Below are positions 43,101 to 55,100 of a stretch of DNA of 64,000 nucleotides, piece after piece. The DNA is taken from positions 11,263,501-11,327,500 of the forward strand of contig NC_092668.1 of assembly GCF_032118995.1 (NCBI RefSeq). The letters are read 5' to 3'. This DNA is from Asterias amurensis. Its lineage: Eukaryota > Echinodermata > Asteroidea > Forcipulatida > Asteriidae. Under the pieces are notes generated by a model, which made no database searches, was not told where the DNA came from, and saw only the letters and a list, made by a program, of their open reading frames with translations. A program made the translations under genes and the position numbers. The first letter of the stretch is position 1. Each line of letters begins with the position of its first letter.

Positions 43101-46100
43101 AATGGAATTCTCAATAGAATGAACTCCCTCCAAATCTCTGACTAGTGACTACTTGTACCACAGAGTTATGTATAAGAGCTAGAGGGTGCACTGGCCGCCA
43201 TTTTATAAGTTGAACAGGCATTGCTTAGCGTGTGTTTGTGCGGCCATTTTGTAAGTTGAAAAAAAAAAGGCAGTGCGTAGCATTCAATAAACTCCAAAGT
43301 GTGGGTCAAATCGGCCAAAAATTTGACATAGCATCTTTAACAACTGAGCAATCTAGCCCAAAACCTTACTGGCCTGATATTAAAATACACTAGCCTGCTG
43401 ATATTAAAATACACTTGGTCCAGTGTAAATTTCAAGCCCTGCTGTATTCACGACCGGTGAAAATCTTTGACGAAATGTTTCCTGTACCTGAGCGTCTGCC
43501 TTTGCTTTAGCCATGTCCACTGTGTCAGTTTCTTGGCGAGCTCCTTGGGTCATAGAAACCAAAAGTCGCTGAAAATGTCCAGATGTTTCAGATATCACAT
43601 CCTTCTCAAGATTCCTTGAGAATTCTAAACAAGGAAAGAAAAACAAGTGGTTAAAAAAGATCAGTATAATTTTCTCGGAACATTACAGAAGTGGTTTTTG
43701 CTAACAAAACAGCAGCTGACAGTGTAAGCACTTTATGTAATCCACCATATACATAAACTGACAAACATGTAGAAGTTTAAGATCGATCAACCTTCTGGGT
43801 CACGAGAGAATAGTGAAAAACCGATAACAAATTTTGCATTGCATCGATGCCAAAATAAAAATGAATAAACCGCTCACTGAGCAATAAACTCCAAATGTGA
43901 AGTAAGATTATTTATTTCTCATCAAATATGACATTTCAGACAGAAATATTTCAAGGGATATTTTCTACTATCATCATCATTCGACCGTGCAAGTTTTATG
44001 TAAATCTGTGATCTTCACGAGTTTTGTTTTTTACCAATTCTGTAACGTTTCTTTAAAACAGGATTTTTAACTTTGGAAGTACGATAATTATAGGAAGGTT
44101 TGCGGTAACACCATAAGGTTCTTTTCAGAACTACTCCAACTCATTTATTTAGAGATTATCATTATGGTGTTACTGTAAACCTTACAAATGTTATAATATT
44201 TTAGTTGTAGGTTTGTTTAGCGCAGTGTTTCAATACTTCTTGGGATTGTGAAACCATTCAATTGTAAGGTTTATCTTTCAGTTTCACTTTCAGTTTCAAA
44301 TTTAACAAATATTCATACTTAGTTATTTTTATAACTAGTAATCTGTTTCAGTTTGTTAAATTGTAAATGATCAGGAATAATTGTGAACTGGAGCACTATA
44401 GCCAATCATTTTAATCATACATGTAGAACCACTTCAATGTCCCAACGCTTATCAGTGCTAATTTTACTATTTCCCGTCTTTGAAACGGATAACCAAAAGT
44501 TCAACTACCACATATTTAATTTGAAGGGATTTTATTATTTGCTAACCTTTTTTGTAAGCATCTTTGATGGCATGGATTTCTTGATTTGTTCTTGTACATA
44601 AAATTTCAATCAGAACTGCTTCGTCTGTTCCAAGACCCTAAACAAGAGAGAAAAAAAATATTAAAACAAATCGATCACAAGAAGGATTTATAAACACTAA
44701 ATAGTAAACTTGCGGATACATTGGAGTATAGTATCTCTTTTGTGTGAGTGTTGTCTCTGAAAAGAGCCGATGTGGTCTTGGCGTTTGAAACGGTACACTC
44801 TGCTCGTCTCATTTTTTTCACCCTGCGAAGCTTCAAACAACAAATCTATGACACAAAACATGAAAACTGTCTCCGACTTTTTGTCAGCTCTACCAGTCCT
44901 GTACAATATCTTTAACTAGAAACACTGGTCTTCAAGATTTGAATGCTTTCTTAACTGTGTCCATACCTTCATTGCTTTCCGCAGTTGTCTTGCGTCAAAC
45001 TGTGGTGGTGTTGCCATCAAATCCAAGACAACGCCTTCAAATTTACCCTTCAGCTCACTCTTAAGATCCTTGATCAAATCCTGAAAAGAGAAAGCACACA
45101 AACAATTCATATATGAAACAGCAGTTGTGGGATGTCTAAACCATCATGGAACAGCAGTAAACTGAGGTAGTATCATGGACACATCATACATGAAACAGCA
45201 GTTGTGTCAGTTCTAAACCATCATGAAACGGCAGTAAATTGAGGTATAGGATCAGCTTATAAATAACATGTCTGGAAATTGCATTTTGCAAAGGGCACCT
45301 CTTTTTAAAAAGCTTCAAGTCTATGGGAAATCTTTAAAGGGGCCAAAGGCCAAAAACCAGGGTAACAGAGGGCGATCTCAATGAACTCCGTACCCTCAGT
45401 GTGATTCCAGACATGAAACAACTCTCTTTCTTACCTTTCCATACATTGTTTTGAAGTCAATCAGAATCTTCTGTCTTTGTGCGTTAGAACAAGATCCCAA
45501 CACAGCAATAATTGCTTTCTCATCCGTCCCTGAATAATAAAAACATATTTGTTTTCGTTTAACAAAGCTGATCTATTTACTTTCTCTCACAAAAAACTAT
45601 TTTTTCCACAAAGTTGAAGCACATTAGATGTCTTGTGAAACTTAGGCTAAGCTGATACTGTTTATTTACTAGCTTACTGTCAGTACTATCTTCATTTGTC
45701 GTGCAGTGGCCGAGTGGTTCAGAGCACCAGATTCAAGCTCTAATGTTTCTGATCAGCAGAGTGTGGGTGCTTTGCGTGCTTACTGTAGCAGAACAATTTG
45801 CTTAAGCCTCAGCATATTTCACAGGTTAGCAGAAAAATTGGGAGGCCATATTGCGTGTTTACTGAGAATTTGCATTGTGACGTCATTTATTTTTGTGCGA
45901 TAAGCACCAGAAGGTCAGCATGCCTTTTCGTGTGCTTACGGTTAGCAGTGCTATGAAATAGAAATTGCACAGTAAGCACAACATCGGCCACTAAGCAGTG
46001 CTATGAAATTGGGCCATGGTCACGCAGAGTGATTTACATTTTTTTTTAAAGCTGTCCTAAATTTCTTTCAGGGTTTTACTCACCAATCCCCTTCATGGCT

Positions 46101-49100
46101 TTCCTAAGGATCTCAGCTTCTTTATGACCGTCAAAGTTTGCTTTCTCTTTTACAGTTCCTGTCCCCTGATCATAATGACAAAAAAAACCAGAATAGTCAG
46201 AGTTTTTAGATAGCTATAGACCTTCTATTACAACGTCACAGCCCAAGTTTTTGCGAACCGTGGTTGGAAAACTATGGTAGGCCATAAATTCAAAACCAAA
46301 ACGGATAGCCACAGTTTGTAACAATGTCACACAATTTTTCCAACACAGTGCAGAATTTACTGGAAACAACGTAACCAATCATGGGACCTGTTTTTTATTG
46401 AATTACAAGTTTGCAGAAAGTGTTGCCCTTGGTAAAAACATATAACATGATTGAATGTTTTACTAACGTGACCGTCCATGCCAACCAGCGCGGTTTGTTT
46501 ATTACAAAAACAAAACTCTTGGGCTTCAGTCTTGGTTAAGTTGAATTTTGACACGCCTACTGTACAAAATTTTTTATCATACACACCCGCTTAACAACAG
46601 TCTTCTTGGCAGCAGTGGATGCTATGGACATGTTAGCCATCTGCTGAGTAGGTGCAGAGGCTGCCTGCAAAAAGCAAAAAAAAATAACAAATTTTCATTT
46701 ATGACTTCAATCAATTTCACTAATAACATTTACTGACGAGTTGTGGTTATTAAAAAAAGTTTCAGGTCTTGAACTTTGCTCTTGAAGGAGCATAGCAAGT
46801 TTCCTCTGGAAAGGGTCACTCTATGAGAAAAATGTAAATTTTTATTGAAAAATTGTGAAGGACACCACAGCAATCGCCGAGGGTGCCTTGGCTTATTTTA
46901 GGCCTTAAGTTTGACTGACAACTTCATCTAGAGTCTACCTCAATTTTCAAATCTTACATAATGTATTTAATCATGGCAACATTGAAATAAACTATCTATC
47001 TAAATATTGATCATAACTGTAAATTTGGGTAGATATACCACATCAACATCTTGATCTATTCAGCGACATGTCAAAGCCTGCTCAGCATCTAGACCGTAAA
47101 ATAAGACAGATTTTTTAAACACGATACAAATTCTCCGACAAAAATAGCACAAGATGTCAAATTTGTGGTGACTAAACATTGACCTTACAACAATAACTTT
47201 CAGATAGGGTGTCATAGCCGAGCAAATTAAGAGTATGATCACATTCAAGTTCTGGTGGTTGAGGGCATTGGATTGTGGGTTCAAATCCCGGTCATCACAC
47301 TTGTGCCCCTAGGCAAAAAGCTTTACTAAAAAGTGATGTTCACACCAACACCAATTTACCTGGGGTCCCTTGTTTAATTTTAGCATGGTTGTAAAATGTA
47401 GCAATGTTAGCCTAGATTTTGCAAGAGAACTTGGACAGCAGAAACATTTGTTGTCCTTTCACACGAGGTACAATTTGTAACATCTTACAACCATGCTTCA
47501 ATTTAGCAAGAGACCCTTTCTAAGTTGCTTCGTGTGAAAGTGGCTTAATTGTGAGGATAGAGGTTGATGTTGTGTTTGACAAAGCTTTCAGAGCACTTCG
47601 GCAGCCTTGGGCTGTATACTCCCAAGGGAGCTTAGAAAGATTACACACAATATATTGACCCATTGACCAGGGCCCAATTTCATAGAGCTGCTAAGCGCGA
47701 ACATTTGCTTAGCATGAAATTTCTTCTTTGATAAAAACAGGATTACCAACCAAATTTTCATTTGTTGCGTATTGCTTGATACTGGTATTCAGCTGTCGTT
47801 TGCTTATATCCTGAAAATCCAATGGAAATTTGGTTGGTAATCCTGTTTTTACCAAGGCAAAGCAAATTTTTGTGCTCAGCAGCTCTATGAAATTGGGCCC
47901 AGGGCACTAATGTTAAACGCTTTGATAATTTTTTGTAAAAAGCACTATACATAAGAACTTGTTACTATTTAAATATTTCTTGGTATTTGTGCAGGTATAA
48001 ACATTTAAGAGAGAAGAAAGTGCAGCTTGCAAGCATGCCAGACAGCACCTCTACATGGATAAGAGCAAAGGTAAAGCATCTCCACACTTCATCAAATAAA
48101 AACATTGGTCCACTTGACCAGCTTCACCTGAAGTCATCATCAGAATAATCTTGGAACCACCATACTGGTGGGCAAAGTAACTGTGCGTTATTCAGTGAAG
48201 TGCGCATTTTAAGCGACGCAACATTTATATTTAAACCTAATAACCACCAAAATGGTTAGCATGGCACAGTCGCCGCGTGTGACGTGGGTGCAAGGGGTCA
48301 ATAGTAGTCAAAACACCTTAGAACCAGTTGAAATCAACCGCAAGTGGTCCAGCTGGCTAGTTTAGTATTGAAAAGCTTCCCTTTTTCATTTGAAATTTAG
48401 ACCAGTGATAATAGGAGATGGACTGGTGAAATAACAAGCTAGCTGGGCCTTGCTGAGACAGTCACTAAAAAAAGCTAAGGGCAATACAAGATACAAGAAC
48501 ATGCTGAAACATAACAAGTTTTATTTCATGCTGGACCAAATCCACCATGTACCAAAATCCCTCTTACCTGTGCGGGGCCTGGTGGCGGAGCAGTTGCCAC
48601 TTGTGCTGGGGGTGGATTGTAAATGGGTGAGGGCATAGGTGGCCCACCTGGGGCAGGGGCAGGGGCAGGGGCGTAATTAGGTTGGGAGGGTGGGCGGAAA
48701 GCTGTCGCAGCATATGCAGCTCCCTGAAAAAGAGTAAAGACATTCAATGAAAGACAGGAGGATTACTTGATGTGCAGGGCTCAATCCATGAAATGCAAAC
48801 AAAACCATGCAATGAATTTTTAGGAATTTGGAAGGGTTTCTAGTGCGTCTTAAAAACTAGTGCCTTCGACTGGAGGGGTGCAAACATGTTGGAAATTTGA
48901 TCTTGCATAAACAGTTGGCTAAAGGCAAAATCTTTAAGTGTTATGGCATCCATTCAGGCGGTTGTAAACTCATCACCCTTTATTAAGTCAAAATTATGGA
49001 AGGACTATTTTCCGAGTCTAATCTGAAACAGAATGCAGTCAAGTGTGACCAGGTTGCTCATGCATTGCAGTGACAAGAAGACTACCAGGAAATAATCATT

Positions 49101-52100
49101 AACACAACATCATGCTGTATCTAAGGGTTGGTCATTGTGACACATTAACATACAGAGTACCAGTTGTAATTAGCCACAGAGGATTTCAAGGTTATAAATA
49201 TTAGAGGTTTTTTCCCAATAGAAAATTAATAAGGCGAATAGGCCTATTGAACATTTCAAAGAAACATCGTGAAAATTATTCAATATACTGGAAACAAAGT
49301 TGGCATTAACTGGAATTAATGTTTGGCATTAACTCTCTGTTCATGTACTTCAATAATTATCTATAAGGATCAATATAAACACCCTAATAATCGACAATCA
49401 AAATCAATAATGATAATATTTTGAGGTTATTTCAGGTTTTATTCCAGTGGGATATTGTAGTAATTTACATTTAATGTGTTCACTTTCCAATTAAAATACA
49501 CTCACATTGTACCAAGGAGGCTTAACAAACAATAATTGTAATATCCTGGGGAAAATCAACAGCCAAATTGAAACAATAACACGGCATGCCAATTAGGTTG
49601 TAATTTCATATAGCTGCATAGCAGAAGTCTTACTCCCTACTCATTTTTGCCAAGCAGAAAAACTTATTATGTCTCCTGCTTAGCAGCTAAATGATACAGG
49701 TCAAAATCAAAGTCATTGCTAACAGAATAATCACTGCAAAACAAAGTAAGAGAGTAAAAGAGGTCATGAGGTCTTAGAGGACCCTTTCAAACCAGCAGGG
49801 TCATGACCAGGTGAGGTCGTTTATTCCCTGACCACGGCCCTCCAAGGTTTAAAACGGACGTTTAAGACTGAGCCACTCTGTAGTTCCCATTCATAAATAC
49901 CTTCTGTTAAAAACCTCAAAAAAATTAAAATTGAGAACAAATTTGACAGTTTAGCCTCAGCTTCCCTCGATTCTGCATTGAATTTACATAATGTGATGAG
50001 CGCTAAATAGTTCATTGCAAAAGTTTCAAACTTGTGTTCTAAAGTTTTAAGCAATCACACAGAAGTTTCAAACTTGCACAAGCCAAATAATGTGTCATAA
50101 AAACTTAATCGTGCCTTACCATTTGCGCCCTCTTTTGACTTAATAAGGTCAGGTCAAAAAATTAAACATGGCCACATGGTCTCCTCTTGGCCAATCAGAA
50201 TGGTTAAACTGTTCCAGGTATTTAGACAAAAAGAAATTCCACAATGCACAGCAAAGAACATTTCCAAACCACTTTTTAAAGGCACTGTACATGTTTGATA
50301 ATATTGTCAAAGACCAGTGTTCTCACTTGGTGTTATCCCATGATAGCATAAAATAACAAGCCTGTGAAAATTTTGCTCAATTGGTCATCGAAATTACAAC
50401 AAAAATTATGAAAAAACAAAGAAAAAACACCCTTGTTGGATGAATTTGTGTGCTCTCAGATAGGAATAAAACACTTCTAGCTAGAAGTCTTTTAATATTT
50501 CAGTGACAAATTACCTCTTTCTCAAAAACTATGCTACTTCAGAGGGAGTCGTTTCCCACAATGTTTGTTACTATCAACAGCTCTCCAATGCTCATTACAT
50601 GTACCAAGTCAGTTTTTAAGTTCGTATTTGTTTTGAGTTATTACCAAACGTGTACCTTCCCTTTAACACTGCAAATAGCCACTACTGCAAAAGCCTAAAC
50701 ACAGTTTGGAAAAGCCTCTTGTTATAATCAAGAATAACCTACGGTGAAACCGGAATGATTTGTGTATGGATCATTGTAACTTGAAGACGGTTCAGGTTGC
50801 TGAAAGAGGAATCGTAAAAGTAGCTTAACAATTCAGTATCAAAAACTCATTTTGAGCACTTTATTTCACTGCCACTAATAATTGGCGGGCTTTTTCGAGC
50901 AATGGCTCAAATGAAAGCTTGTTACTTTCTCGACCCCCATCAAAATACCTATTGAATTTTAAATCAAAATTTGTGGGTAAAATCGGCCAAAAATCATCTT
51001 TAAGAACCCAATGGAGAGAAAGACAAGAAAGAGATTTCAGTTTTAGATGCGTGAGGAAAACCCCCGAGACTTATTCCAGGGAAAACCCACGCAGTCAAAC
51101 CTAATTCACGAAGTGCCCTCGGTAGAAATCGAACCGAGGTACCAGAGGTGGAAGATGAGGCAATATACTAGGGCTTGTTGCTCAAAACAAAGGAGTTGTA
51201 GGAGATGACAGTCACTTTCATACAAAACAAACAGTACATCAACTCCTTCATACCATACTTTGTCTATCTTCTCAATGATCAGCCCAGTCGTTAGTTAATT
51301 TCGACTACGAAATCTAACTTATATTTAGCTTATTTTTGTATACATGTGTAATTACTTTGTGTATAGACTAGTAAGAAAGTAAATTTTCCTTCATTATAGG
51401 ATCAATAACCTGAATTGAATTGAAATAAATGTAATGCCTCTGTAAGACTAATCTCAAAGCATGGAAAACACAAAGACTACTTACTGCGAAGCCCATGCCT
51501 GGAGCTTGCCCCGGCGTTGGACCATATGGAAGACCAGCACCGCCACTATAAGCTGCACTCGGCATAGGCATAGAAGGAGCCTGGAAAGTATAAACAAAAC
51601 AGTAAAAAAATGAATGACAAATTGAACAACGTACCTCCGATCTTACTTTTTGTTTAAAGGAACACGTTGCCTTCAGATTTCACAAAATTTCACGTTTGAG
51701 GGTGTTCCTTGTACTTATTAAGAGTTGTTCTTGCAATAAAACACATTTAATGTGTTGTAATTAGTGAATGGTAATTAAAAAAAACAAACACTGACCTCTG
51801 ACCCCGAAACATGGCCCGCAAAATATATACGTTTTTCAAGCCGTCAAAACGATCGTCCGTTTATGCGCGATGCACAGCAGTTAGGCTGGCGCCGTAGCCA
51901 ATGGCCTGGTAAACATACCAGAAGAACACGAGGTAACATACCGTTCTCTACCATACGACGTTGTGTGAAATGTAAACACACCATTTTGCTGTCAAAATGG
52001 ATCGCCGAAAAACACAGATTCAGCTCATTGCTCTACGCAAAGAGATGATTGAAGACACGTCCAAAAAGAAGGAACGGACACCTCGCCAATCAGGGTAAGA

Positions 52101-55100
52101 ATAATGTAGTGGGACATGGACTAGCCGACGAGAGAGAGAGAACGGACCGTGATTGTTTATACCCAATGCAATGTTATTGTTAGTTATTATTGTGGACATG
52201 ACACGTAAATTCACAGCCATGACAGCCGCAGCACTGAGTTGTGAGAGTACATAAATGTACATGTACTATGACTAGTTTACATGTAATTTTGTAGATATAT
52301 TCACTCGGTGCATAGATGGGGGTGGGGATTTGAATCGAGTGTCCAGCGTCCTAATGACTTGGCATAATTTACCCTAATTTACTTTGATGCTACAATTAAA
52401 AGAGTCGTTTATCTGGCTGGGAAGGGGAGGACTTTTGTAAAAATTGTAGAAGTACATTTTAAAAATAGTACAGATTTATTAAATGTTTTTTGTATATTTT
52501 TAACAGTTTACCCAAGATATTGTACCCAAGTCAACCCGAATTCTTTCAAAGAAGTGTGACCTTTCAAACAATAAAAAATAAAATTGTCGAGAACTAATAA
52601 GTTATATCAATGGTTATGAATTTCTTGTTAAAGGTACTATGTGAGCAGATGCCAGGACTTGGCATAAACATCTTGGAGACCTCATCAAACCCAACCAAGC
52701 TGGTGTGTTTGTGCCAATTGTAGGGAGATGCCAACACAGCAGGAGAGGTCATGCTGCAAACAAAGGCCGGATGAATGCTTCTCAAACTTGGCAGTAAGAG
52801 ACTGATTATTTCATACTGTCAAGGGCATGTGCATGTATAACAATATACACATGTACTGTCAAAGCAGTCCAGTTTTGTTACATGATATTTTGATCTGTCC
52901 GCCCCCCCCCCAAAAAAAGGAAACAAAGTAAATGTGTAAACAAACATTTAATAAGGAAACACAAATTTAAGCTTTCATTCATTGTAGTTACTTGTAAACA
53001 GCCTCCTTCGCCAACGTTGCATTACCAAAAAACTTTACACTGAACAGCCACATCCCAAATTTTAATAACATCATGTCTTTGACCAGCAGCCGATTTCACA
53101 AAACTTTACGCAACTGCGTAAGTCCACTTGTGCAACGTTTATGGAGCAACTTGCGCCATTAAAATTGCGCAGGTGGACTCACGCAGTTGCGTAAAGTTTT
53201 GTGAAATCGGCTGCAGGTAGGTAATATTTGCAAAAATGTCACTTTAATGAATCAACATCAAGTGCATGGGTTTTATATTCCATATACATGTACAAATAAC
53301 CAATTTTTATTTTGTTAATTGTTTCAAAAATGTTTGTGTTTATATTTGAAAAGATCTTGAGGCACCTTGTTCTGGACCACCATTAGAGTTGGCACGACAT
53401 CACAGGAATGACATGTACACCAGGGGAGCATGATGTACACAACAAATGACTTTGCCACCCAGCCAGCCTTTACAGACAACATGTGTTGTGTCAGAATGGT
53501 ACTGGAAATAGAGTAACACTACCTAGTTACTGTTTGTAAAATCAGGGATATATTTCCAGATAGTTTCAACTTTCATGTACACATGATTTATGCAAAACAG
53601 GTTTTACAAATGGCAATATTTCCTGTTTTCAACAAGTAGATTCTTATTCCTAAATTAACACATAATGTCAATATTTCAACTTATTATTATTTTCTTTTGC
53701 ACATTACTTATGTCAACAAATCATTGAATGTGATGTGAGCAGAGTTTGTTTTCATCACAACGACATAATATGATTAAGTTTAATTTGAAGTACATGGCCA
53801 ATTGTTTATACAATCATCGTATTTATTGTATTATTTATTTGAGATTTCGATATTTTGTAACAAAAAACACACTAGAACAACAAAATGCAAAAACATAAAC
53901 AATCTGTATTCAAATAAATTTATCTGAAATATCTTTATTCTGTATTCATAAAGAGACATGGATCATAGATGCAACAAGTTTGATAAACACAGTGCCATTT
54001 CAAATTTTTAACCTTAACCCTTGCAAGTATATTTTGATTTCAACCACATACCTGTTATGAAATGCATGGTCAGAATGATGTTTTAGAACTAGTCATATTG
54101 TTGACTAGCAGACCATGTTAGTTCGAATAAGTAAAAGTTTTAAAGGAAAACCACCCAATTTCAAGTCATACTTGTGTTGATCATTCTATTCTACTTTTAA
54201 AACATCCTTTCTAACCATATGCATTTTACAACCAAATCACTCGATCTAAGGCATTGGTCTCTCTAAAGGGACTTTATACCTTAGACGTTGGTAATTACTA
54301 ATTTGTGATCATAAAACTCACTTGATAAAGTCTACATGATGAGAGGCATGTCAAAGGACTTGTTTCTATACTGCAATGGTGTTTTTCTTTCACTGTTTCT
54401 TGCAGCTTATATTGCCAAATTTAGCCCAAATTGTCACAGGTTTATTATTTTATGCATAAATATTGAGGAGATACACCAACTATTACTAAGGATACTGCAT
54501 GGGACTATAGTGTTCTTTGACAAAGGACAAATTTAATTAATGTTTGCAAATACATCATGTACTGCTGTGAATTGTAAAAACATTCAATAAATTGTCCATA
54601 TTTTTTTATAAAGTTCCTATAAATTTGTGACAAAGATTCTCTTTGACTACATACAAACTCTAGAACTTGCCAATAATGCTAATAATGCACTGACCTTATA
54701 TCTTATGCACACCTGTACAGACAATTTTTTAGCCAAATTGTGGAAAGTTACATGGAAATTAAATTTAAGAAGTGGAAAATCTGGATTTGTGTTTTGCTAC
54801 AAGTTCTTCTGTTGGTAGTAGTGGTGGTGGTGGTATTGGGGGGGGTGGGGATGGCGGCTGCGGATAGAGGCCATTCTTGCACCATTAGCGGTAAGCCTGG
54901 GCGACTAGTGTTGCACTCCAACTATTGAATCCTGAGTCGAGTCGCGACTATTGTTTTCAACTATTCGGTTAAACGTGCTACAAAAATAGTTTTTAAAAAA
55001 TTGCGTCTACCTGTTTACCAATTTAGTCGCTCATGACTATTCATGACAACATAATTTACTTACAGAACACAGTCAGACATCAGCGACACAAATCTTCAAT

